A DNA stretch of 64,000 bases from Collinsella aerofaciens. GTDB taxonomy: Bacteria > Actinomycetota > Coriobacteriia > Coriobacteriales > Coriobacteriaceae. The position numbers were made by a program, and so were the translations under genes. The DNA is taken from contig NZ_OY725717.1 in the NCBI RefSeq assembly GCF_963360655.1, positions 744,001-808,000 of the forward strand, given 5' to 3'. Positions 7,558-15,709 of this stretch are shown here, in pieces. The notes under the pieces are model-generated. The model was not told the origin of the DNA and ran no database searches. It saw nothing but the letters and a program-made list of their open reading frames with translations. Within the stretch, counting starts at the first letter, position 1. The number at the start of each line of letters is the position of its first letter.

Positions 7558-8595
7558 CTAACCCCGCATGTCCCTAACAGTCGAGCGTTCGACCAGCGTA
7601 CTCGGCACATGAATCGCCTCGATAGACGAGCTCTCTCCAATCGCCGCCTCAAACGCAAGCTTACCGACACCGCGCAAATCAAATCGCAGCGTCGTCAGCC
7701 GATTGTGAGGAACAAGTCCCTCGAGTGCGTCGTCGATACCAACCACGCTCACGTCGTCGGGCACGGACAGGCCCGCGTTCTCGAGCGCGGCGATAACGCC
7801 CAGCGCCATCTGGTCATTTGCCGCAAGCACGGCAGTCGGCGCCTGCGACCCGCCGGCAAGCACCTCGGCCGCAATCCGCTCGCCCATGGCGTACCCACTG
7901 TCCGCACTCCAATCGCCACGCAGCATCGGAGCGGCATCGACATGAGCACGACCCAGCGTATCGCGCCAACCGGCCTCACGAAAACGCGAGGAAATCGAGT
8001 TTTCCGGACCCGCCACAAACCGCATATTCGAGTGACCATGTTCCAGCAGATAATTGGTCAACAGCTCGCACGAACCATACTGGTCGGAGTCGATCGTCGT
8101 GCAGCGCGGATGCGCATACATGGACAGGATGACCGTTCGCACTCCCGGCTGGGGAACAAACTCCTCAAAATCGGGAGCCATGCGGTTCATGTTGAGAATC
8201 ATGCCGTCGACGGGTCGCTCGACCATGCGGCGCGAGGCATCGGCAAGTGTATAGGGCTTGTCGCCGCCCATCTCGATCATAGTGACGGCAAAATCGTGCT
8301 CGCGCGCCGCTTGCATGATACCCTCGAGCGTCGCCAGGTTACCGACACGTGTGATGTTGTACATGCACAGGCCAATAGAACGATACGACCCGCCGCGCAA
8401 CGCCGCTCCAGCAAAATTGGGACGAAAGCCCAGCTCTTCCATGGCGGCCAGCACACGCTTGCGCGTCTTTTCCGTCACGTTAGGCATACCGTTGACCACG
8501 CGAGACACAGTCTGGCGGCTCACGCCAGCGAGCGCCGCAACCTCTGCCGCGCTCGCCGAATGACCATTCCTTGTTTGCTGAGCCATGCCTTCCAC
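7558..8595 (-). CDS. LacI-family transcriptional repressor of module 2
   Basis: The 345-residue LacI-type regulator has HTH AEVAALAGVSRQTVSRVV, with Arg27-Gln28 at the positions of LacI Tyr17-Gln18, and an effector-binding domain to the C-terminus. The GTG at 8595 is chosen because CAGG lies five bases upstream. The ATG at 8586 is the alternative, and a longer in-frame ATG at 8643 has no ribosome site. It is divergent from lacG2-lacE2. Three copies of an operator with an ACGTGCTCAT core lie between them, one just upstream of this gene. That core differs from the ACGTTG core of modules 1 and 3. The ligand is unknown. Confidence 0.88.
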   Translation of the reverse strand: MEGMAQQTRNGHSASAAEVAALAGVSRQTVSRVVNGMPNVTEKTRKRVLAAMEELGFRPNFAGAALRGGSYRSIGLCMYNITRVGNLATLEGIMQAAREHDFAVTMIEMGGDKPYTLADASRRMVERPVDGMILNMNRMAPDFEEFVPQPGVRTVILSMYAHPRCTTIDSDQYGSCELLTNYLLEHGHSNMRFVAGPENSISSRFREAGWRDTLGRAHVDAAPMLRGDWSADSGYAMGERIAAEVLAGGSQAPTAVLAANDQMALGVIAALENAGLSVPDDVSVVGIDDALEGLVPHNRLTTLRFDLRGVGKLAFEAAIGESSSIEAIHVPSTLVERSTVRDMRG

Positions 8596-8645
8596 GCTAA
8601 CCTGCTTCCCAACTATTCCCCGCGCCCATGGCGCATCGTACATAC

Positions 8646-8817
8646 ATTGATAACGTGCTCATGATACCCGAGCCATATACCACAACATGAAAACTTCTGT
8701 CAATCAAAACCGCTTACCGAACAAATACAACCGTTCGCGGCTGTTTGAAGTTGTTTTGTTTCTATACATCCCAGCCGGATGTTAACGTGCTCATTGTCAA
8801 ATGTTCACGTGCTCATT
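8646..8817. promoter_or_regulatory. Three LacI2 operator candidates
   Basis: The sites are 8646-8663 (ATTGATAACGTGCTCATG), 8778-8795 (GATGTTAACGTGCTCATT) and 8800-8817 (AATGTTCACGTGCTCATT). The last two are direct repeats 22 bp apart, about two helical turns, before lacG2. The first lies in the lacI2 promoter. An ACCGTTCGC variant of the shared sugar-promoter motif is at 8730-8738. Nothing else is recognised in this 341-bp intergenic stretch. Confidence 0.65.
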
Positions 8818-8936
8818 TTGGTTCTAATCATTTTAAGATAGTGTTTATCGGGCTTTTTCACCGCTGAACGCTAACCAGGGAGCCTCCTGAGCGCAAACGC
8901 ACAATATCGAACAGCGAGACGAGAGGGTGTATGCAT

Positions 8937-10379
8937 ATGTCTTTGCTAAACCGCGTACAGCAGCTGCCGAAGGGCTTTGTTTGGGGCGCCGCAACCGCCG
9001 CGTACCAAACGGAAGGTTCCACGAAGGTGGCAGGCAAGGGTAAGACCATGTGGGACGATTACCTTGTCGCCCAGGGTCGCTTTTTGCCCGACCCGGCCAG
9101 TGATTTCTACAACCGCTACGAGGAGGATATCCGCCTTTCTGCCGAGCATGGACTCAACGCCATCCGTGTGTCCATCGCCTGGACCCGCATCTTCCCCAAC
9201 GGCGACGATGCCGAGCCCCTCGCCGAGGGCGTTAAGCACTACCACGAGCTGTTCGCCTGCTGCAAAAAGTATGGCGTCGAGCCCTATGTGTCCCTGCATC
9301 ACTTTGACTCCCCCGCCGCCCTGTTCAACCAGGGCGACTGGCTCAACCGCAAGACCGTCGACGCCTATGTGCGCTATGCCGAGTTCTGCTTCCGCGAGTT
9401 CCGCGAGGTCAAGAATTGGTTCACCATCAACGAGCTCATCAGCCTCTCGCACTCCCAATACATCCAAGGCAACTTCCCGCCCAACCATCACTTTGATGTG
9501 ACGAGCGGCATCCAGAGCCAGCACAACGAGCTCGTTGCCCACGCCCGCGCCGTCAACCTGTATAAGGATCTTGACGAGACCGAGCACCTGGGCGGACGCA
9601 TTGGCATGGTCAACGTCCTGACGCCGGCATATCCTGCCACAGACTCGCCCGCCGACCAGCACGCCGCCGACCTGTACAACGCCTTCTACACCGACTTCAT
9701 CATGGACGGCGCCTTCCTGGGTCACTACTCCGCGCGCACCCTCTCACTCATCAACGAGATTCTGCGTGCCAACAACGCCACGCTTACGGTTGAGGACAGC
9801 GACATGGAGGAGCTCGCCAAGGCGGCGCCCCGCAACGATATGTTCGGCCTCAACTACTATCAGTCGGCGTTTATCGCCGCCTACGATGGCGAGTCCACCA
9901 ACAGCTTTAACGGCACCGGAGACAAGGGCACCTCGTGCTTTAAGTTTAAGGGCGTCGGGCAGCAGGTCGATATGCCGGGTATCCCCACCACCGACTGGGA
10001 TTGGCTCATCTACCCGCAAGGCCTCTACGACACGCTCAAGCACATCAGCGCCACCTATCCCAACCTCCCCGTCATCTATATCACCGAAAACGGCCTGGGC
10101 CACAAGGACCCCGAGCCCGACGCAAACGGCATCGTCGCCGATCCCGAGCGCATCGACTTTGTCGACCAGCACATGGAGAAGGTGCTCCAGGCGCGTACCG
10201 AGGGCGTCGACGTCCAGGGCTACTTTATCTGGAGCCTGCAGGACCAGTTCTCGTGGGCCAATGGCTATAACAAGCGCTACGGCCTGTTCTACATCGACTT
10301 CGACACGCAAAAACGCTACATCAAGCAGTCGGCACTCTGGTACAAGGAGCTCGCCGACACTATGGCGGACGCGCAGTAG
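8937..10379 (+). CDS. lacG: 6-phospho-beta-galactosidase, GH1 (module 2)
   Basis: The 480-residue GH1 enzyme has acid/base Glu166 (TINE, where the other two copies have TFNE), nucleophile Glu384 (ITENG) and the LacG-type phosphate-site segment FSWANGYNKRYG (Ser439, Trp440, Lys446, Tyr448). It is the most divergent of the three LacG paralogues. The ATG at 8937 is preferred over the one at 8931 because GAGGG then lies nine bases away rather than three. Gene order is reversed relative to modules 1 and 3: hydrolase first, then permease, separated by 175 bp with a hairpin. It is probably under LacI2 control through the operators at 8778-8817. Confidence 0.9.
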   Translation: MSLLNRVQQLPKGFVWGAATAAYQTEGSTKVAGKGKTMWDDYLVAQGRFLPDPASDFYNRYEEDIRLSAEHGLNAIRVSIAWTRIFPNGDDAEPLAEGVKHYHELFACCKKYGVEPYVSLHHFDSPAALFNQGDWLNRKTVDAYVRYAEFCFREFREVKNWFTINELISLSHSQYIQGNFPPNHHFDVTSGIQSQHNELVAHARAVNLYKDLDETEHLGGRIGMVNVLTPAYPATDSPADQHAADLYNAFYTDFIMDGAFLGHYSARTLSLINEILRANNATLTVEDSDMEELAKAAPRNDMFGLNYYQSAFIAAYDGESTNSFNGTGDKGTSCFKFKGVGQQVDMPGIPTTDWDWLIYPQGLYDTLKHISATYPNLPVIYITENGLGHKDPEPDANGIVADPERIDFVDQHMEKVLQARTEGVDVQGYFIWSLQDQFSWANGYNKRYGLFYIDFDTQKRYIKQSALWYKELADTMADAQ

Positions 10380-10403
10380 CGCATCGCCTCGCTTTCCCCC
10401 GAG

Positions 10404-10442
10404 GGGGAGCGGCCCCATGCGATACAAACCCAGCCGCTCCCC
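10404..10442 (+). other. Intercistronic hairpin between lacG2 and lacE2
   Basis: GGGGAGCGGC at 10404-10413 pairs with GCCGCTCCCC at 10433-10442 across a 19-nt loop. No T-run follows, so it is more likely a processing or stability element than a full terminator. Confidence 0.5.
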
Positions 10443-10554
10443 TCTCTCCCCCTGGGACCGACCCCGCCTGCACCCGGGCTTTTAGCAAGCGGGAGACCAT
10501 ATAGGTTTTCAATGTCCATGCCATTAAGATTTCATGCAAAGAGGAGCGTGAACT

Positions 10555-12315
10555 ATGGAATCGATCGTTAAGTTCTTGGAGAAAGGTCAGCCGTACTTCG
10601 ACAAGGTCTCTAAGAACATCTACCTTCAGGCCATTAAAGACGGCTTTTTGGCAGCAATGCCCATCATCCTGTCTTCTTCTGTCTTCCTGCTTATTTCGAC
10701 CCTGCCGGGCGTTGTCGCCACGGTCGGCGGCTTTACGCTGCCCGACTGGTGGAACGTCGACGTCGTGAACTTCTGCAACAAGGTTTACAACTTCACGATG
10801 GGCGTCGTGGGCATCATGGTCGCCGGCACCACCGCAAGCGCGCTGACCGGCTCCAAGAACCGCCGCATGCCTGCCGGCAAGGCCATCAACGCCACGAGCA
10901 CCATGGTCGCCGCCATGTGCGCTATGCTCATCTTGGCCGTTACCCAGACGAGTGCCAAGATCGACGGCGCCGATGTCTCGGTGTTCTTTACCGACAACAT
11001 GGGCACCAAGGGCCTGCTGAGCTCCTTTGTCGCCGCATTTGCCACGGTCAACATCTATGCCTTCTGCATTAAGCGAGACATCACCATCAAGCTGCCCAAA
11101 GAAGTCCCCGGCGCCATCGCCCAGAACTTCCGCGACATCTTCGCCTTCAGCTTCTCCATCCTGTTTGTCGCCGTCATCGACGTTATCTGCCGCACCTGCT
11201 TGGCCGTCCCGTTTGCCAACGTCATCTCCACGCTGGTGAGCCCGCTGTTCGCCGCTGCCGATTCCTACGCCGGCCTCGCCCTCATCTGGTTCATGATCCC
11301 GCTGTTCTGGTTCATGGGCATCCACGGCCCCTCGGTCGTTAAGCCTGCCCTCAACGCCGCGCTGTTTGGCAACATCACCACCAACCTCGCCACGCTGCAG
11401 GCCGGCGGTCACCCCGCCCTCGCCCTGACCGAGAACTTCGGTAACTACATCGGCGAACTCGGCGGCACCGGCGCCACGTTCATTGTCCCGATCATCTTCC
11501 TGCTCTTTATGCGCTCCAAGCAGCTCAAGGCCGTCGGCAAAGCCTCTGTCGTACCCGTGATGTTCGCCGTCAACGAGCCGCTGCTGTTCGCCGCGCCCAT
11601 CATCCTCAACCCGTACTTCCTGATCCCGTTCCTGTTTGCCCCCGTGGCCAACGTCCTCATTGGTAAGTTCTTCATCGACTTTTTGGGCATGAACGGCTTT
11701 ATCTATGCCATGCCGTGGGCACTCCCCGGACCGATCGGCACCTTCATCGACACCAACTTCCAGCCGATCTCTCTGGTCCTGGTTGTCGTCCTGCTGGTCG
11801 TTGACTTCTTGATCTACTACCCGTTCTGCAAGGCCTACGACAACGTCCTGTGCAAGCAGGAGGCCGAGACCCTGGCCGAAGAAGAGGCCGAGGAGACCAA
11901 GGCCGTCAAGACCGCTGCCGCCCCCGCCGTTGAGGCTCCTGTTGTCGAGACCGCTTCTGCCACCGAGGCCTCCGCAGCTCCGTCCGCCCTTAAGGGCAAG
12001 GATCTGAGGGTTCTGGTTCTGTGCGCTGGCGCCGGCACCTCTGCACTGCTCGCCAACGCGCTTAAGGAAGGCGCCGACGAGCTGGGCATCGACATTACCG
12101 CCAACGCCGGTGCCTACGGCAGCCACTACGCCATCATGGACCAGTACAACGTCATCGTCCTGGCTCCGCAGGTTCGCACCTATTACAACGAGATGAAGGC
12201 CGACACCGACCGCCTGGGCATCACGCTGCTGTCGCCCAAGGGCAAACAGTACATCGACCTCACTAAGGATCCCAAGGGTGCCGTCGCCTGGATCGAGGAA
12301 AACCTCAAGGCATAA
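10555..12315 (+). CDS. lacE: PTS lactose-type EIICB permease (module 2)
   Basis: The 586-residue LacE-like protein has an EIIC membrane domain to about residue 430 (GIHGPSVV; AVNEPLLFAAP), an Ala/Glu/Thr-rich linker and a C-terminal EIIB domain with phosphocysteine Cys490 in VLCAGAGTSALLANAL. It transports and phosphorylates a beta-galactoside-type sugar using phosphate relayed from EIIA, presumably lacF. GAGGAG precedes the ATG. It is second in the lacG2-lacE2 operon. The N-terminal region (VKFLEKGQPYFDKVSKNIYLQ) and EIIB domain are closer to module 3 than to module 1, which suggests a more recent duplication. Confidence 0.92.
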   Translation: MESIVKFLEKGQPYFDKVSKNIYLQAIKDGFLAAMPIILSSSVFLLISTLPGVVATVGGFTLPDWWNVDVVNFCNKVYNFTMGVVGIMVAGTTASALTGSKNRRMPAGKAINATSTMVAAMCAMLILAVTQTSAKIDGADVSVFFTDNMGTKGLLSSFVAAFATVNIYAFCIKRDITIKLPKEVPGAIAQNFRDIFAFSFSILFVAVIDVICRTCLAVPFANVISTLVSPLFAAADSYAGLALIWFMIPLFWFMGIHGPSVVKPALNAALFGNITTNLATLQAGGHPALALTENFGNYIGELGGTGATFIVPIIFLLFMRSKQLKAVGKASVVPVMFAVNEPLLFAAPIILNPYFLIPFLFAPVANVLIGKFFIDFLGMNGFIYAMPWALPGPIGTFIDTNFQPISLVLVVVLLVVDFLIYYPFCKAYDNVLCKQEAETLAEEEAEETKAVKTAAAPAVEAPVVETASATEASAAPSALKGKDLRVLVLCAGAGTSALLANALKEGADELGIDITANAGAYGSHYAIMDQYNVIVLAPQVRTYYNEMKADTDRLGITLLSPKGKQYIDLTKDPKGAVAWIEENLKA

Positions 12316-12344
12316 GACGCTGACGCCACCTGCCGCTCGCAGAC

Positions 12345-12389
12345 AAAAAATGGCCCGTGCATCGATGCGTGATGCGCGGGCCATTTTGT
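12345..12389. terminator. Terminator after lacE2
   Basis: AAAATGGCCCG (12347-12357) pairs with CGGGCCATTTT (12377-12387). T-rich sequence flanks it on both strands, so it could also terminate rightward and leftward transcripts. Confidence 0.8.
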
Positions 12390-12410
12390 TTAGACCGCAC
12401 CCGCCCTCCT

Positions 12411-12556
12411 GTTCATCTCAATCTGTAACATCTAGCCGAGTTTTTGGATCCTAGCTGTTACAGATCGAGACAAACAGAACGCCCGAGCAGAAATATCTCA
12501 ATCTGTAATATTTAGCTGAGTTTTTCGGTCCTAACTGTTACAGATTGAGACGAACG
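12411..12556. repeat. Tandem pair of CTGTAACA stem-loop repeats, locus 2
   Basis: Copy a has arms 12411-12430 and 12457-12476. Copy b has arms 12496-12510 and 12537-12556. The sequence and internal core are nearly the same as at 7402-7548. The pair lies between the lacE2 terminator and the end of lacI3. Confidence 0.85.
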
Positions 12557-12568
12557 GGCCGAAAAACC

Positions 12569-13579
12569 CTACGCCCGCAGGTCCTTTACGCTGGAACGTT
12601 CGACCAACACGCCCGAGACGAGCGTACGGCTTCTGGAGCTCGGAGCTTCTAGGCCCGCAACGACCTCGTTGAGCGCACGGACGCCCAGCTCGCGGTGGCG
12701 AAACTTCACCGACGTCAGAATCGAGTTGGGAATCGTCTTGTAAAGCTCGTCATCAAAGCCGATCACGGACACATCATCGGGCACACTCAGACCCTTGTCA
12801 CGTAGAGCCATCATCACGCCGTTTGCCATGCAGTCGTTAGCAGCGAGGACCGCCGTGCAATCGGGTTTATCGGCAAGCACAAGGCCAGCGGCATAGCCAC
12901 TATCCGCATTCCAATCGCCTTGCAGAGGCTCGGGCGGCTCAATGCCACGCGCCTCGAGCGCCGCTCGCCAGCCTTTCATTCGGCACTGGCTCGACAGCGA
13001 CTCTTTCTTACCCGAAACGAAGTACACGTTCTTGTGCCCGTGGTTCAAGAAGTACTCGCACGCCATGCGCGCGCCGCCCTCTTGATCGTCACTGACGGTG
13101 GAGCAGGTAGGATGTTCCATTGGTGTGATAATCACCGTCTTGAGGTCTTTCGGCGCCTCAAAGGTATCAAAGTCATCGACCATCTGACGCAGGTTGAAGA
13201 TCATGCCATCAACAGGCAGCTGCGACATCCTGCGCGCCGCATCGGCAAGGGTCATCTTCTCCCCAGCGCGCTTTTTGATCATCGTGAGAGCAAAGCCTCG
13301 CTCTTCGGCGGCATCGGCGATACCGTCAATCATGTCCACGGCGCCGCCCGACAAGTGAAACATCACCACGCCGATGCACCCGTAACGGCCCAACTTGAGT
13401 GAACGCGCGGCAAAGTTGGTTCGAAACCCGAGCGCCTCCATGGCCGCATGGACCTTATCGCGCGTCGACTCTCGCACGCTATCAGGCTCGTTGATCACGC
13501 GCGACACCGTCTTGAGAGAAACACCCGCGGCAACTGCCACATCGTTCATTGAGACATTTTTCTTGTCCATCGTTGCCAC
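12569..13579 (-). CDS. LacI-family transcriptional repressor of module 3
   Basis: The 336-residue LacI-type regulator has HTH NDVAVAAGVSLKTVSRVI, with Leu22-Lys23 at the specificity positions, and an effector domain ending GVLVERSSVKDLRA. The GTG at 13579 is chosen because GGAG lies five bases upstream. The ATG nine bases later would leave 14 bases. It is divergent from lacE3-lacG3. A perfect 22-bp palindrome with an ATGACAACGTTGTCAT core lies before lacE3. The C-terminus and effector-domain pattern match LacI1 and LacI2, so the three are clear paralogues. The ligand is unknown. Confidence 0.88.
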   Translation of the reverse strand: MATMDKKNVSMNDVAVAAGVSLKTVSRVINEPDSVRESTRDKVHAAMEALGFRTNFAARSLKLGRYGCIGVVMFHLSGGAVDMIDGIADAAEERGFALTMIKKRAGEKMTLADAARRMSQLPVDGMIFNLRQMVDDFDTFEAPKDLKTVIITPMEHPTCSTVSDDQEGGARMACEYFLNHGHKNVYFVSGKKESLSSQCRMKGWRAALEARGIEPPEPLQGDWNADSGYAAGLVLADKPDCTAVLAANDCMANGVMMALRDKGLSVPDDVSVIGFDDELYKTIPNSILTSVKFRHRELGVRALNEVVAGLEAPSSRSRTLVSGVLVERSSVKDLRA

Positions 13580-13709
13580 TACTTCTCCAGTCGGTTTTGC
13601 ATCGCTTGTTTTTTGTGTTCTAGCATACACTACCTGCCCAACTGACAAATCAGCCGTTTATCGGACAATATCGACCGTTCACCCGTAAATCCTTGTTGCT
13701 CTTCCAAAA

Positions 13710-13752
13710 ATGTCTTACGTTGTCATTAACGAAATGACAACGTTGTCATTTC
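13710..13752 (+). promoter_or_regulatory. LacI3 operator candidates
   Basis: Positions 13731-13752 form a perfect 22-bp palindrome centred on AACGTT (inner ATGACAACGTTGTCAT). A half-site, ACGTTGTCATT, lies at 13717-13727, 23 bp upstream of the same sequence in the palindrome. An ACCGTTCAC motif is at 13674-13682. All lie before lacE3. Confidence 0.7.
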
Positions 13753-13854
13753 GCAATGCCTTCCTTACCCAGGAAGGTTTCCGGGCAGTCCTGACCATCC
13801 ATCGACGACCAGTTCCATCCACATGCATCGCGCATCAAGCAGCAAAGGAGCTCT

Positions 13855-15633
13855 ATGGACGCCATCGTAAAGATGCTCGAAAAGCATCAACCGTTCTTTG
13901 AGAAGATCTCGAGGAACATCTACCTCCAGGCCATCAAGGACGGATTCCTTGGGTGCATGCCCATCGTCCTTACCTCTTCGATCTTTCTGCTGATCGCCAC
14001 GCTTCCCGGCGTAGTCGGCATCACGCTGCCCCAGCCGCTCATCGACTGGTGCAACAAGCTCTACAACTTCACCATGGGCGTCATGGGCATCATGGTTGCC
14101 GGCACCACCGCCAAGAACTTCACGGCATCCATGAACCGTCGCATGCCCGCCGGCAAAGTGCTCAACGACGGTTCCACCATGGTGGCCGCCCAGTGCAGCA
14201 TGCTTTTGCTCGCCGTTACGCAGTTCACCACCAAGTTCGACGGCTCCGAGCTTTCGGTCTTCGATTGCACCAGCATGGGTACGCGCGGTCTGTTCTCGGC
14301 CTATATCGCCGCGTTCATTACCGTGTGGGTTTATAAGTTCTGCGTCTCGCGCGATCTGACCATTAAGCTGCCCAAGGAGGTCCCGGGCGCCATCGCTCAG
14401 AACTTCCGCGACATCATCCCCTTTGGCGGCGCCGTCATCATCTGCGGCATCATCGATGTGGTTGTGCGCAACCTCATGGGCGTTCCGTTCTCCGAGCTGC
14501 TCATCAAGCTGCTCTCCCCGCTCTTTACCGCTGCAGAAACCTATCCTGGCCTTATCCTTATCCAGGCAGCCACCGCGTTCTTCTGGTTCATCGGCGTCCA
14601 CGGCCCCTCGATCGTCCAGCCGGGCATCGACCCCATCCGTCTTGCCAACCAGGCCGAGAACCTGCAGGTTCTGCTGGCCGGTGGCCACCCCGCCCACTCC
14701 CTCACCTTTAACATGTCGCTCGTAGGTGAGTTCGGCGGCACCGGCGCCACCTTCATCGTGCCGCTTCTGCTGATTCTCTTTATGAAGTCCAAGCAGCTCA
14801 AAGCCGTCGGTAAGGCCTCGATTGTTCCTGTTGCCTTTGCCGTCAACGAACCGCTGCTCTTTGGCGCGCCGATGATCCTTAACCCCTACATGCTCATCCC
14901 CTTTGTTGCCGCCGGCTGCGTCAACGTGAGCGTTGCCAAGTTCTTTATCGATAACGTAGGCATGAACGGCTTCTCCTTCGTGGTGCCTTGGGCCACCCCC
15001 GCCCCCATCGGCATCTTCATCACCACGAACTTCCAGCTTATCGCCCTGGTATTTGTCGCGATCATCATCTTACTGGACGCCATCATCTACCTGCCGTTCT
15101 TGAAGGCATACGATAAGCTGCTCTGCGACCAGGAGGCCGAGCGCGCCGCCGAGCTGGGTCTCGAGTCCAATGGTGCCGCTGCCATCGCCGCCGACGCCTC
15201 TGCGCCCGCTGTCGAGCAGGCCACCGCTTCCGTCGAGACGACCGCCGCTGCCGCCGAAAGCAAGCCTGTCGCCGATCAGCCCGAGCCTGCCGCCGACGCA
15301 TCCGCTAAGAAGGATGTCGACGGCCTGAAGGTCCTCGTCCTGTGCGCCGGTGCCGGCACCTCTGCCATGCTTGCCAACGCCATCAAGGAAGGTGCCGCGC
15401 AGACCGGAGAGAACATCGCTTCCTCCGCAGGCGCCTATGGTCAGCACACTGCCATCATGGATCAGTACGACGTTATCGTGCTTGCCCCGCAGGTTCGTAG
15501 CTACTACAACGACATGAAGGCCGACACCGATCGCCTGGGCATTAAGCTGCTCGCCCCGCGCGGTAAGGAATATATCGACCTTACTCGCGACCCCGCCGGC
15601 GCCATTAAGTGGCTCCGCGAGAACCTCGACTAG
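13855..15633 (+). CDS. lacE: PTS lactose-type EIICB permease (module 3)
   Basis: The 592-residue LacE-like protein has EIIC motifs GVHGPSIV and AVNEPLLFGAP, a long Ala/Glu/Val linker (about 420-485), then an EIIB domain with phosphocysteine Cys497 in VLCAGAGTSAML. Role: PTS uptake and 6-phosphorylation of a beta-galactoside, with phosphate from a separate EIIA. AAGGAG lies before the ATG. It is first in the lacE3-lacG3 operon, with a hairpin between the genes. The EIIB domain is very similar to module 2, while the membrane domain differs around the substrate loop (HPAHSLTFNMSLVGEFGG), a likely place for specificity change. Confidence 0.92.
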   Translation: MDAIVKMLEKHQPFFEKISRNIYLQAIKDGFLGCMPIVLTSSIFLLIATLPGVVGITLPQPLIDWCNKLYNFTMGVMGIMVAGTTAKNFTASMNRRMPAGKVLNDGSTMVAAQCSMLLLAVTQFTTKFDGSELSVFDCTSMGTRGLFSAYIAAFITVWVYKFCVSRDLTIKLPKEVPGAIAQNFRDIIPFGGAVIICGIIDVVVRNLMGVPFSELLIKLLSPLFTAAETYPGLILIQAATAFFWFIGVHGPSIVQPGIDPIRLANQAENLQVLLAGGHPAHSLTFNMSLVGEFGGTGATFIVPLLLILFMKSKQLKAVGKASIVPVAFAVNEPLLFGAPMILNPYMLIPFVAAGCVNVSVAKFFIDNVGMNGFSFVVPWATPAPIGIFITTNFQLIALVFVAIIILLDAIIYLPFLKAYDKLLCDQEAERAAELGLESNGAAAIAADASAPAVEQATASVETTAAAAESKPVADQPEPAADASAKKDVDGLKVLVLCAGAGTSAMLANAIKEGAAQTGENIASSAGAYGQHTAIMDQYDVIVLAPQVRSYYNDMKADTDRLGIKLLAPRGKEYIDLTRDPAGAIKWLRENLD

Positions 15634-15648
15634 TTTCCTCCCTCTGTT

Positions 15649-15675
15649 GGTGCCCGGATCCCCAGTTCGGGCACC
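15649..15675 (+). other. Intercistronic hairpin between lacE3 and lacG3
   Basis: GGTGCCCG (15649-15656) pairs with CGGGCACC (15668-15675) across an 11-nt loop. A short pyrimidine stretch follows, not a true T-run. It matches the position of the hairpin in module 1. Confidence 0.5.
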
Positions 15676-15709
15676 TCTCCCTATTCGTATCCCACAGAAA
15701 GGATGACTC

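Noticed and set aside
10360-12384. 674-codon minus-strand frame opposite lacE2
   Set aside because: Same cause as above: a shadow of codon bias over the permease gene.
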